Source: Closterium sp. NIES-65
Lineage: Eukaryota; Streptophyta; Zygnematophyceae; Desmidiales; Closteriaceae
Length of the DNA: 64,000 bases
Assembly: GCA_948144175.1 (NCBI GenBank)
Contig: CANXME010000387.1
Span: 462,501-526,500, forward strand
Direction of reading: 5' to 3'
Position numbers and translations under genes: made by a program. Shown in pieces: positions 1 through 10,542 of the stretch (positions are counted from its first letter, which is position 1; every line of letters starts with the position of its first letter). The notes below the pieces were generated by a model. It was given only the letters and a program-made list of their open reading frames with translations. It was not told the origin of the DNA and did no database searches.

Positions 1-20
1 TTCCCTACCAGAGCACCATT

Positions 21-1892
21 CTAGCAGGCTGCAGGTGCGGCCTCCCAAGCGGGCTCAAAGTCATCCATGGAGACAAACGTCCTGACCCTAACTATGGAGT
101 TGAACGACACCTTCTTTCGCATCTGCGACAGCCTCGTTCCTTTCTCCCCCGTCTTGGCAGGCGGTGAGACAGGCACCATAGGGTGCGAAGAGGAGAGCAT
201 TGAGGACGATACGCTGCGATGTGGAAGCGATGCACACGGAAGTGCTCCCGCAGGCAAGGGATCGTGAGCGGAGGGGAGAGGGACTTGCATTCCTGGAACT
301 TCACCACATGAAATTGCTGCGGCATTTGCAGCACCAGCAGCGGCGGCCGCTGGTGTGTGGAGAGGCGCTGCTGGTGGTGCTGCTTGCAAATGGGGAAGAT
401 CGGAGCAGGAGGAGATCTTCCGCGGCGTGCCTCTCCTGTACAGACGACGCATGCTGGTCCCAGTATGCAATTTGGCAGGCACTGATTGGTTGGCGGCGGC
501 TGAAGCATCAGGGCTGGGAATGGCACAGGAGTAGAGCATGGAGCACTCCGGCGAGCTGCAGAGATGCGTGCTGCCCCCGATGGGGGGACCACAGATGCTA
601 CCTTGGTCGTCAACCAAATTCCCGCAGCTGCTGGCGCCCAGCATCCGTGCCTCGTTGAACGTTCCCATGGCCCCTGTCGTTGTTCCCGTTCCCGATACTG
701 CTCCGTCTGCCCCAGTCCTCGTCCCCACTCCCAGTGGGGCTCTTTCTGTGCCTGTGCTCATCCTCATTCCCGATTGCTTGTCCTCCATGAGAGGAGAGCG
801 GTGCAAGGCAGGGTCGTCGGGGCAAGGATTCAGCTTCTGGGTGCGGAGTGAAGAAGGACTCAACGGATCCAGAGAGGCACGACGTGCCGTAAGAGTTGGA
901 CTGCATGGCAAAGAATGAAGGTCGTCCCGTGGGGTGTGTGCTGCATGCTCAAGTGACTTGGATTCCACAATGCTGCCACCAGTAGCACCACCACCACCAC
1001 TGCCACCACCATCAGTGGCGGCAGCAGCTTCAGAAGCAGCATCACCACCACCAGCAACAGCATTAGACGCAGCAGCAACGGATGCCAGCAAGCCATCGTT
1101 GAAAGAGACGGACCGACACAACCTCCTCATGCTCCCTCCTTTTGGCGTCACCACGCCACGCCTGACGCTCCATGATGACCTGTCACCTGCACCGCCGCTC
1201 AGGCTCCCTAACTGATCCCCTCTAAGAACACCTTCGTTACTGCCACTTTCCCTTGCGGCCGTTAAAGTCCCATTCCATCCATTGAGGCTTCGACTCGATG
1301 TCATCAGAAGCTGCCAGGAAGCCCCCCAGGACGGCTTCGTAGCACCAGCAGCAGTCAGGGGCAAGGAATCCGCAGCAGACTCGCCTGCTGCGCTCTTGCT
1401 TGGAGCACCCTTGGCTGGCGCACACGCGGAACAGCCTTGGGAGTCGCGCAGCAGCAGCGCGCCCCACGCCTCGTCCATGTGCGCCTGCCGCGCCTTCGCC
1501 TCCGCTGCGCGCTGCTGAATGAGCTCCGCGTGCGGGCTGCGCACGGCCGTGGGGGACAGCGGCTGCCACCTCACAGGAGTGACACGCGTGGGGGACGGCG
1601 TGATGTTTAGAGGAGGAACGGGTGTTTCAAGCGCTCGGCGTGCTGCGAGGGTGGAGGCGGTGCGCTGGTCGAGTCCAGGTGTGATTGCAGATGCTCGTGA
1701 GACCGGCGAGCGTAGGAGTCGCGGGGAGGGTGGAGGGCGCGGGGAGGGTGGAGGGCGCGGGGAGAGCCGGGTGGTTGGGCTGGGAATGGCAGCGGAATCG
1801 CTGGTAACAGCCGGTCCTCGTCTTGATGGTTGGCTCGTCAACACAATGCTGCTGCTGTCTTGGGTGCTGCCTTGCGTGCTGCTGACTGGCAT
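21..1892 (-). CDS. Uncharacterised disordered protein with two RVxF-type motifs
   Basis: An open frame of about 620 codons ending in TAG at 23-21. I do not recognise the family. It is rich in Ser, Pro, Ala and Gly, with poly-Ala and poly-Gly runs and no predicted globular domain, signal peptide or membrane segment. Two segments fit the RVxF docking motif for protein phosphatase 1: RSVSF in the middle (after MRRLC) and KKVSF about 30 residues from the C-terminus, followed by a basic/acidic tail (VRVRTFVSMDDFEPAW). The SMRRLYRR and SMRRLCRS segments look like an internal repeat. The first in-frame ATG is at 1892. The frame is open to a stop at 1952, and a possible acceptor (ag at 1946-1945) would make this the 3' exon of a longer gene, perhaps including the frame at 2336-3475. 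A PP1-regulatory role is inference from short motifs. Confidence 0.55.
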   Translation of the reverse strand: MPVSSTQGSTQDSSSIVLTSQPSRRGPAVTSDSAAIPSPTTRLSPRPPPSPRPPPSPRLLRSPVSRASAITPGLDQRTASTLAARRALETPVPPLNITPSPTRVTPVRWQPLSPTAVRSPHAELIQQRAAEAKARQAHMDEAWGALLLRDSQGCSACAPAKGAPSKSAAGESAADSLPLTAAGATKPSWGASWQLLMTSSRSLNGWNGTLTAARESGSNEGVLRGDQLGSLSGGAGDRSSWSVRRGVVTPKGGSMRRLCRSVSFNDGLLASVAAASNAVAGGGDAASEAAAATDGGGSGGGGATGGSIVESKSLEHAAHTPRDDLHSLPCSPTLTARRASLDPLSPSSLRTQKLNPCPDDPALHRSPLMEDKQSGMRMSTGTERAPLGVGTRTGADGAVSGTGTTTGAMGTFNEARMLGASSCGNLVDDQGSICGPPIGGSTHLCSSPECSMLYSCAIPSPDASAAANQSVPAKLHTGTSMRRLYRRGTPRKISSCSDLPHLQAAPPAAPLHTPAAAAAGAANAAAISCGEVPGMQVPLPSAHDPLPAGALPCASLPHRSVSSSMLSSSHPMVPVSPPAKTGEKGTRLSQMRKKVSFNSIVRVRTFVSMDDFEPAWEAAPAAC

Positions 1893-2335
1893 GGCGCCAG
1901 TAATCGTGCCGGCCAAAAGCGGTGCTGTGGCCACGTGCGCAGTGCTGGATCAGGTGTAATGCGGGGTAGCACGGGAACGGGAGGAGGAAAGCAAAGGGAG
2001 AAACGGTGAGTTGGAGAGGTAGTGGAGAGCTGAGACTTGCGGGGGGGAGAGGGAAAGCGATAGAAGCGCGAAAAGGACTCCTCGGATGAGAGGGTGGTAG
2101 TAGGAGCGAGTTGGGGAACAGAAAAGGGCGGAAACGAGGCAGTTGACAGCAGGAAGAGGGGCACAGGGTTTGCTAGACTACTGGATAGTGCGGCCGACAC
2201 AGGATCACGTAGACACAGGCAATGAGGGTCCGTCAACATGGGCTTATGCACGGAGAAAACGAACACAGCAGGAAGGGACCAGCAGCAGCTTAATAAAAAA
2301 AAACTATAGGCTACCAAATTAGGCTGTATATGCAA
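1893..2335. other. Gap between the two minus-strand frames
   Basis: No convincing gene. On the minus strand this is either the 5' untranslated region of the downstream frame or an intron joining it to the upstream one. It contains purine-rich tracts on the plus strand (polypyrimidine on the minus strand), compatible with a 3' splice site near 1945. Confidence 0.4.
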
Positions 2336-3475
2336 TCATGATGTGCACCAAGACAGCGTATCATGCTCTACCACTCCAGGGCGGAAAGCGTGAGTCCTCA
2401 CGAACCAGGATGAGACATGGGAAGCACTCGCCGCTGGGCTGCTGATAGAAGGCGGCTCGCACGTATCGCCCCCAACGGTCGGCTTGGAAGAAACTACACA
2501 GGGCCCGCCGACCGTCGCCCTGATCCAATCTCTCTTCCGCCTGGACTCCTCTCGCGAGGGCGAGGGCGTCTGAGGTGACAATAACGAGGCCAGCGACGGC
2601 GGCGATCTGTCCAAGCTTTGCGCGGAGGAGAGGGACAGGGCGGGCGAGATGCGAGGATCGGCCGATTCTGGCAGGGCGGGGGACGACAAGGAGCGCGAGA
2701 AACGTGCTCCTAGCAACGCCGCGGCCCTGCCAGGGGATAACCCGGCCGCCGCCGCTGGCTCCGAGCCGCCGGCGGACAAAGGTGGCGGAAAACCTTCCGA
2801 CGATGAGTGCTGCGTTGTGTCACGCACGTTCGTGCCACCCGCGCTGTTACTACCAGCGCTGAGGTGAAATAAGGCCGCGGTTGGTCGCCGGGCTGACGCC
2901 TTAGTGTCCAATGCTTCGTCGCGCCGCCCGCTGCTCGGCGGAGCCTCAGTGTCGAGTCGTTCGTCCAACCAAGCAGCCGGCCTGGATGCGGCGACTCGGC
3001 GGAAGTTGGAGACGGTAGGAAGGTTCAGCAAGAGATCGGGTTTCCGCGATGAGCGCCGGGTTTGGAGCGACTGCGAAATCATGTTGTTGGATGGATGTGG
3101 CTTGGGATAGGAGCGGGCCATCCTACTACTAACGAACGTCTCTCGGACTGAATGCCTTATGGTTCGCAAGTGACACGCGTTGGGGGGGTGGATTGCTGCG
3201 AGACCCAAGAGAGAACCTGCTCCTCCCAAGAGTGAATTGCTCCTCCCGATTGAAGTTGAATGGCGTGGCGTGCCGTTGTCGGACGAGTCACGAATCTGCC
3301 AGAAGCCGTACTGTAGAGTCATATCGAAGTTTGTGCCGAACGCCATCGTTTTGAACACGTTTTTGCAACAGTTGAATCGGTCGTGGCCGTGCGGCGCACG
3401 CGAGTTCAAGCGAGTGACGAAGTGCGCACTGCGCAGGGGTTCTAGTCTAGGTGCGTTAGTGGAAGGTATTAGCAT
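2336..3475 (-). CDS. Uncharacterised Ser/Arg-rich protein or first exon
   Basis: An open frame of 379 codons starting at an ATG at 3475 and ending in TGA at 2338-2336. A second in-frame Met (MAFGTNFD) lies 43 residues in. The N-terminal 110 residues look more structured; the rest is rich in Ser, Arg and Pro (many RS and SP pairs, for example SRSLSSPALPESADP), typical of a disordered phosphorylated region. No domain is recognised. It is co-directional with the frame at 21-1892, only 440 bp away and similar in composition, so both may belong to one spliced gene. No splice donor can be fixed from sequence alone. Long uninterrupted frame and eukaryotic ATG support coding; function unknown. Confidence 0.45.
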   Translation of the reverse strand: MLIPSTNAPRLEPLRSAHFVTRLNSRAPHGHDRFNCCKNVFKTMAFGTNFDMTLQYGFWQIRDSSDNGTPRHSTSIGRSNSLLGGAGSLLGLAAIHPPNACHLRTIRHSVRETFVSSRMARSYPKPHPSNNMISQSLQTRRSSRKPDLLLNLPTVSNFRRVAASRPAAWLDERLDTEAPPSSGRRDEALDTKASARRPTAALFHLSAGSNSAGGTNVRDTTQHSSSEGFPPPLSAGGSEPAAAAGLSPGRAAALLGARFSRSLSSPALPESADPRISPALSLSSAQSLDRSPPSLASLLSPQTPSPSREESRRKRDWIRATVGGPCVVSSKPTVGGDTCEPPSISSPAASASHVSSWFVRTHAFRPGVVEHDTLSWCTS

Positions 3476-4676
3476 GAGTAGTGTGACATGATTGGTGCAG
3501 CCGCTTGACTACGGGCAGCTTACAGTATCTGTTTACTGTGTGACTGTGAATGTTGAATGTGATCGTGAGAGATTCCGATTTTTTTGTACGCGTCATTCCC
3601 CTTACACCTCCCCCCACTCTGCCTTTTCAGCTTTGTGCGAAAGCTGTGCGTCATTCATGCTGTCAGTTCGAGTCCGTAGGGTTGACATGTCAAGTGAGAG
3701 CAGGCCATCCCGAAGCCAATTTCATAAGTGTCCGACGATATGTATTGGCTAGCAACCTGCAATTTCTTGACACCCTGCCAACAATGTTGGCTGAGTGTCA
3801 AAATGCAAAATTGACATTGCCCACTTTGACATGTCATCCCCACGGACACGACCTCACTTGACCGCCAGGGACGTGGGTCAGTCAAGTTGAGATAGAAGGA
3901 TGGTACACTTAATTTCAATGCTGACTCTTATGAGTTGTGAAAGTCGAGAGTGCACGGAGTTCAATAACGTGAAAGTGATTCCAACTAATGACTGAGTAAT
4001 GAAGCCTAAGACAGATATAGCAAAATGCTAGCTAGGTGGGGTCTGCGGGATTGAGATGGTTGGGTGCTGGTTCAGGGTTGTCAAACCCGAAGGCGACACG
4101 AAGGACATTCGGAAGGCGAGGACATCAGATTGAGCCTGGTCTTCTGAAATTTCGATTTGTACGCGTACGGAGTGACCCAGTAAGGAATCCGGAAAAAAAA
4201 AATCTTACAATATCCCCCCTTTAAAGGTTAAGACCCAAATTGCGGGCCGCGCGAGGCAGGAGTACTATTCTTGCACACTTCTCGTTTTTTGTATTGTATG
4301 TTGGCAAAACTCTGGTTACGGTAGTTGCGATGTAATTTGATTGGTTGAAGCAACACTTACTGCAGAAACTCCATGCTTCTTAACTCTGCAATTTGGAACT
4401 CTCGGTCCCCAACCACAGAGCCTCTCCCGAAGTTCGTTGACACAGCGAAACCAACATAAGTGCAACAAAAACATACAAGCTGTTACGATATGGAATTGTC
4501 GTTTAACATTCTAGAAGTAACGAAGTTTCAATGCGATCATGACTGCGGCGAGGACGAAGGTTGAGCGACAAAACATGTTATCGAAGACGGTTGCGAGAAG
4601 GAATAGTTTGAAGTGCAAAGCGCGGGAAATGCATTCAAACAGTTACCGTGCCGCGTGCAGCTACTGAACCGGATAG
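3476..4676. other. Intergenic DNA, nothing recognised
   Basis: About 1.2 kb of lower-GC sequence with no supported gene. It probably includes the promoter of the minus-strand gene starting at 3475. An A-run occurs at about 4193-4202. Short open frames here have no recognisable motifs. Confidence 0.4.
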
Positions 4677-5198
4677 TTGTCTTCACTATTTAGATTAGCC
4701 CTAAGGGGATGTACCCCCTCCGAGTACATGGCTAGTTACGACATTTCGCATTCCCCTGCATCACACTTGAGTTTCGAGCTAGAACTGCTCCTCCAAAGAG
4801 CCCAAATTTTCTGCTTCTTTGACGGAAGCTACGTCGGGTTCACCAGCGACACCGATAATGCCAAGGCGCAATATTACAGCGAATCACTCATGGCGTACAA
4901 CGTTCTCCTACGCAATATGTCGAGGATCAAACAACGCGGCATACGCTCGTTTTAACTGAACCTGCTCCCACTATAAAGGCTTGAAACTACCTAACCAAGC
5001 TTACCAGCCGAAGGGTTCCGTCTCCTTGAGCCGCCTGCTGCAGCAACTGATGGAAGTCAAAATGACTCCAAGCAAAAAGGCTAATGACAACGTTAATTGT
5101 TGTCGCGTCATCCGCGATCAACTCGTCAAATTAAGAAACTCGATCGCTGAAGACATTTTTGTCACTAAAGTCTTCGCTGGACTGGAAATAGACTAGAA
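4677..5198 (+). pseudogene. Copia gag fragment
   Basis: Two short frames, 4677-4955 and 4981-5196, read as successive pieces of a copia-type gag (UBN2-like). The second has the typical helical pattern SLSRLLQQLMEVKM...D.V...RVIRDQLVKLRNSIAEDI and ends in VFAGLEID. Stops separate the pieces. It is cut off at 5199 by the 5' LTR of element A, so it is an older insertion used as the landing site of element A. No LTR of its own was found. Confidence 0.5.
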
Positions 5199-6211
5199 TG
5201 TCAACGGGAGTTGTTTGTTGGCCCCGTCCTCGCTTGGGCGGAGCTGATTTCGTGGTCGGGTGAGCTGGAGGTGCTGCCAACCTGCAGCAGTGGGCGCCGG
5301 CTTCGGAGGGCGCCGAATTCAGGAGGTCGACTTGGGAGGTCGACCTGATAGGGCGTCGACTTGGTGATGCCGTCCTGGTGAAGCGGACCTGATTTGGTCG
5401 GCTGACAGCAGGGTTGGTCGACCAGGGGTGTGGTTGACTTTGTCGGGTCGACCAGGTGGTGGTTGTCGACCGAGGCAGTCGACAGGCACGAAGAGGAGAG
5501 GCGCCAACTTGGGGGGTGCCGACCTGGGGAGTGGCCGATTTGGTGAAGTCGGCTGGTGGTCGTCGACTTGGGTAGTCGACAAGCATATACACCTTCTGAT
5601 CGACTTTCCTTGAAGAAGTCGACGCCGACCTGGTGGTTTGCAGGTCGACCAAGTAACCCGGGCGACGAAGTTATGCGGAGGCACGCGACAGTCGCCCAGG
5701 TGTTAGTGGCGAGGCCGATCTCGGTATGGTGTCCCGAGGTCAACATGGCTGATCAGATGCCGTCGTCAGCGCCGGGTTAATTTGGTGTGTGCGCTGTGCA
5801 GGTGACAAGGCATGGCACGCCAATCATATGCGAGCACCTGCGAAGCAGGTGTGCTGCTGTTCTGCGGATGCAACGTTGGGACGCAGTCGACCTGCGACGT
5901 TGGCACGCCGTCGACTTGCAGTGTTGGCAAGCCATGACTATGCACTGCTGGAGCGCGGTCGACCAAGGCGTGCTGGAACGAGATTGACCATGCTGCGCTG
6001 GCAGTTGACCTGCTTGAACGATAGCTTTGATTTAGTCTTGTCTTGCCAACTTAATTATACCATTGTTCTCAACTTTTGCTAGTGAAACTCTTGCGGTTTT
6101 GCCCCGTGAATGCACAAGTGCTAGAGAATGACTAAGGGAACGAACGCAAAGGTCCCTCCTACCCCGTGCCTAGCCCGTAATCTAACTCCCATTGATAGAG
6201 TTATCTCTGCA
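5199..6211 (+). repeat. 5' LTR of element A
   Basis: Starts TGTCAACGGGAG and ends TTATCTCTGCA. The same start and body recur at 9421 and 15488. The first half is packed with variants of GGTCGACTTGG. The end was set by comparison with the solo copy at 9421-10542, whose target duplication fixes its boundaries. Confidence 0.85.
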
Positions 6212-6225
6212 TGGTGCGGTGAGCG
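6212..6225 (+). other. Primer binding site of element A
   Basis: TGGTGCGGTGAGCG follows the LTR directly. It begins with TGG, as expected for a site complementary to a tRNA 3' end (CCA), but is not the initiator-Met type seen in the other elements here. Confidence 0.5.
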
Positions 6226-6305
6226 TGGACGTCACACGACTTACCTTTCAGTCAGGTCGACGTAGTTGTCATAGGCCGTAGGCCGGCAGCTGTGCGGTAG
6301 TCACT

Positions 6306-7442
6306 ATGGTAGGCGCCGTAGGTGACATTGGGGTGGTGGACACCCTGGATGCACAGCTAGAGGATGCGAGGAGACGCCATGAGGCCCAGGAGTACGGAGC
6401 AATACCCTGGGTGGTCGTTGAGGTTGGACTCCGCACCGTGTGGGCAACGGAGCACCCTTCTCGGCCTGCCTCTCCTCGACCGGTAAATACCGAGGGCGGC
6501 GTCGACGTGGGCGTCCACGCCGGTGGTGGCCAAGTCGACAGCAGTGTGGGAGGCACATTGAGGCAGCGAGGAGTGATTCACGTCGATGATGTCGGCGGCG
6601 TTCAGGCGCGAGGGATGCAGTTGTCAGCGGCTGGACGCACCTCGCAGGGTGACGTCTGTGGACATCAGAGTGGAATGACGTCGATGTTGGCGACCCATGT
6701 GACTGCGGGTGGGATAGCACCGAACTACGGCTACTTCAAGTTCACGCCGGACAGGATCTCGGTCACCCCACTACTCGTTGGTCGATCGGACATCCTCACC
6801 TGGGAGGAAGCCATCGAGCCCCAGCTGGAGATGGCCAGGATGATCGGCTTTACCAGGGGCACTGTGGCGACGCCAGAGGAGAACTACCCCGACCTGCGTG
6901 CGGAATTTCGCACCGTGCGGTTGGTGACCTTCACGGATATCTTGCGGTGCTGCTCGCCGGGCGTGCAGATCACCTTGAAGTCGTGCAGGGAGTAGCTCGA
7001 CGCCGACCACCGGGCGTGGCACTTCATCGAGTTGACGTACCAGGTCACCGGCGACCTGTACATCGGCTAGCTTAAGGAGCAGCTGTCACACATACGGATG
7101 GGCGAAGAGGAGACGGGGACCGACTACTGCAACCGGGCTCGGCAAATTCTCGCCACCATGAGGATGGCCGGCGTGCACTACTCGACGGCTTCGTACCTCA
7201 CGCACGTCATCAAAGGGCTCATGAGCAGGTACAATCCGCTAAAGCGGTTGTCGCTGGCGCCGAGCACAAGGGCGATACTCAGCGAGGACTCCATTACCTT
7301 GTACATCGTGCAGGATGAGGCGATGCAGGAAGCTGAGCGGTCCTCGGAGCTACTGCTGCAGGTGAACTACGTCGCCCCGGCGAACCAAGGTGGTCGATCG
7401 GGGCAACACGGGAAGTTTGGCGGCACTGGTAGCAGTGGCTAG
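6306..7442 (+). pseudogene. Element A gag
   Basis: Capsid-like protein with in-frame stops near 6993 and 7069, then a further open piece at 7098-7441. The recognisable gag core starts at about 6730 (FKFTPDRISVTPLLVGRSD, then W..A.EPQLEMARMIGF) and continues in the second piece (ARQILATMRMAGVHYS, HVIKGLMSRYNPL). It would form the virus-like particle in the cytoplasm. The stops make it inactive. Confidence 0.7.
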
Positions 7443-8094
7443 AAGTTGATCAAGGACGCTAACAAGAAGAAGTCGCCCAAGCGGTCGTGTTGGAGGAAGT
7501 GAACGTCGGAAGTGCTGGCTGTGCGGCGACCCCGACTACCTCTCCTTTGAGTGCCCTGACCGCACTGACTCCGACGACGACGACGCAAAGGGAGACCGCG
7601 GGAGGTCTGGCAGCCGTCGCCCACGTTGAGGCAGAAACCAGTCGCGCAAGGGGAAGCAGTTCACCAAGTCGTCAACCTCTGCGAAGGACGCCGACTCCTC
7701 TGCTGGCGGCAAAGGGCAAGATGACAAGGAGGCGTTGTGATCGCTGGTCGGCGTCGTGGAGCCGACCGTCTCGTTGGCTCCGGAGGCTGGCGAGGACTTC
7801 CAGGCGATGGCGGCAGCCGTGCAAGCGAACCCGGCGGTGGTCCTGCTTGACAGCGGCTACTCGCATCACCTGATGGGGACGAAGGAGGTCTTCGTCGACC
7901 TACAGCCGAGCGGTGACGTCAAGCACGTGCGCGACTTCAATGGGGCGCTGTAGGACGTACAAGGCCGCGGCACTGTCGCTCTGCAAGGGGAGGCCGGGAG
8001 GCAGGTGCTCATCCTCGACGTGCTCTACGTCCCGGGCGTGCGAGCGAACCTGCTTTCGACCGGCCAGCTGAAGGAGAATGGTGTGAGGTTGCAA
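7443..8094 (+). pseudogene. Element A zinc knuckle and protease
   Basis: A CCHC-type knuckle remains as CWLCGDPDYLSFEC at about 7510-7550, with Tyr where the zinc-binding His belongs. It is followed by the aspartic protease, with the active-site motif LLDSGYSHHL at about 7845 and the later LYVPGVRANLLSTGQL segment. A stop interrupts the protease at about 7951. The protease would process the polyprotein. Confidence 0.75.
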
Positions 8095-9415
8095 GAGGAG
8101 TGCGACGATATGTTGCTCGTCTCGGTGGCGGGAGTGGTCCTCAGTCGGGCGTCCTATACCGGGGGAGTCGTCTGCACTGACCTACGTCCCTACTCGGTGA
8201 AGACGGCAACACCTACAACGGAGGTCGTGGCACCGCGGGCGATCGTCTCGACGACGAAGTTGACGCCGGACAGGATGCATGCGAGGCTTGCGCACGTCGG
8301 CATGGACACCATACGGAGCTCGGCGAAGCACGAGGTCGCCATTGGGCTGGACCTCAAGTCGGCGACGGGCGCCTCACTCTGTGTCTCGTGCGTCAGCGGG
8401 AAGCTGGCGCGGCACACCTTCCCCAACTAGGGCTCCGACGTCGACGACGTGCTGGCCATCGTGTACATCAACCTGTGCAAGCCATTCCGAGTGGCTACCA
8501 AGGATGGCACCCTATAATTCTTGCTGCTGAAGGACCGCAAGACCCGCTATGTGTGGGTGAGGCCGGTCGCCAAGAAGTGGGATGTGCTGCTGGGGTTCCA
8601 AAGGTGGCTGGTGTTGGTGGAGAGGCAGGCGAAGAAGTCGGTGTTGATGCTGCGCTCAGACCGAGGAGGGGAGTTCCTCGGGAGGCAGTTCACCGACTTC
8701 ATTGATGGCAAGGGGATTATCCACGACCTTACCTGTCCATACACCCCACAGCAAAACGACATGGCGGAGCGGGAGATGAGGACGGTGGTGGAGTCGGTGC
8801 GGGCGATGCTGCTGCACATGGGCGTGCAACACCACTGGTGGCACCTCACTCTGCGACAGGCTGTCTGGGTCCACAACTGCCTTGAGCGGTCGACACTGCC
8901 ATCGCGAATGACACGGTACCAGGTGCTCACCGGGATGAAGCCCGACTTGTCACTAGCGCGGGTGTGGGGCTGCATGGCACAGTTCCTGGTCCCCGAGCAG
9001 CAGCGTGGCGGAAAGCTGAAGCCGAAGGCCAAGTGGGGCCTTCACCTCATTGTGTCGGCGGAGAGCAAGGGCTAGGAGCTCCTCGACATTGCTGAAAACC
9101 GGGTGGTCACCACATTGGACGTGGTGTTCTACGATGATATGTCGCTAGAGGTGTGGAAGTCGGAGCACGGGCCGGTGTCAGGACGGACGCCGACCACCCC
9201 GCCGTCCGACTTCTCGACGGTGACGCTGCCTCTGCTCGCCGAGGTCGGTGAGCTCGCTGGTGAGGACGTCGAGGTCTTCCGTCTTCCTCCCCCTACGACC
9301 CCTGCCCCTCCCCTTGTGGCCGACATGCACGGGCTGGCTCTTCTGTCGGCCTCCGGAGATGAGGGGAGTAGTGGGACGTCGCCTTCGGCGCCGGCCAAGG
9401 GCATCGCCGGTGGCC
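8095..9415 (+). pseudogene. Element A integrase
   Basis: A GAG-pre-integrase segment (MHARLAHVGMDTI, then C..C near 8380-8395) leads into the DDE integrase core: RSDRGGEFLGRQF at about 8657-8695 and PQQNDMAEREMRTV at about 8748-8790 supply the second Asp and the Glu. A VWGC segment and the copia C-terminal extension follow to 9415. In-frame stops occur near 8428, 8515 and 9073. The frame then reads across the solo-LTR insertion point at 9421 once that LTR is removed. Confidence 0.8.
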
Positions 9416-9420
9416 GACGT

Positions 9421-10542
9421 TGTCAACGGGAGTTGTTGTTGGCCCCGTCCTCACTTGGGTGGAGCCGACTTCATGGTTGGGTGTACGGGAGGTACAGCCG
9501 ACTTGCAGTAGTGGGCGACACCGACTTGGGCGAGCTGGTCGACGGGGTTGGTCGACTTGCACGGGGCCACTACAATGCCGCCGACTTGGGAAGCCGGTGG
9601 CCGACTTCAACTGGTGGTTGGCGATGTGGCCCGTCGACTTGGAAGTCGGCGCCGACTTGCAAGGTCACCGACTTGCAAGGTCACCGACTTGGGAGGTCGC
9701 CGACTTGCAAGGTCGCCGACTTGGGAGGTCGCCGACTTCAAGAGGTCGGCCCGGAAGTCGGCGCCGATGTAGAAGGGGCGCTGACTTGGTGACTTCGAGT
9801 AGCCGACTTGGGTGGTCGGCTAACGACTGTGCTGGTCGACGTGGAGTTGGTCGACTAAGAGTGACGTCGACCTGGAGCTGGTCGACCAGGGGTGTGGTCG
9901 ACCTGTGAGGTCGACTGGAGGTGGCCGTCGACTTGGGAGGTCGACGGGCACATACAGGAGCACCTGGTCGACGTGGTTGCCCGGTCGACCAGGTTACCTG
10001 GGTGACGAGGTTCTGCGGAGGAGTGCGACGGACGCCCAGGCGAAGTTGGCGAGTCCGACCTCGGTGGTGGTATCCCGAGGTCGACGTGGCTGATCAGATG
10101 CAGTCGTCAGCGCTAGGTTGACTTGGTGTGTGCGGTGTGCAAGTGACAAGGCTCCGCATACCAATCATCTGCGAGCACCTGCAAAGCTGGTGCGATGTTG
10201 TTCTGCGGGAGCAACGCTGGCACGCTGTCAACCTGCAATGTTGGCTCGCCGTCGACTTTGCACTGCTGGAGCGCGGTCGACCAAGTCGTGCTGGAACGCG
10301 GTCGACTATGCTGTGCTGGCAGTCGACCGACCTGAATGCTAGCTCTGATGTAGTCTTGTCTTCCCAACTTCTTTGTACCATTGTTGTCAACTTTCTCTAG
10401 TGAAACTCTTGCCAACTTGCCCCGTGAACTAGCAAGCAGTGTGTGCACTAGGAAAACGACTAAGGACCAACGAACGCAGAGATCACACGAGCACCCGTGC
10501 CTAGCCCGTAGTCCTGCTCCCGTTGTAGTAGTTATCTCCGCA
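9421..10542 (+). mobile_element. Solo LTR of element A family
   Basis: A 1122 bp LTR, TGTCAACGGG to TTATCTCCGCA, lying inside element A between integrase and RT. It is flanked by the 5 bp direct repeat GACGT (9416-9420 and 10543-10547). Removing the LTR and one repeat restores a continuous frame through GGRR-VERQVDVG. It therefore represents a full insertion followed by LTR-LTR recombination. Confidence 0.85.

Noticed and set aside
1890..1934. Translation start at 1934
   Set aside because: The codon there is GTG. The first ATG is at 1892, or the segment is an internal exon.
9421..10542. Second 5' LTR starting a separate RT-only element
   Set aside because: The GACGT duplication and the frame continuing across it show a solo LTR inserted in one element.
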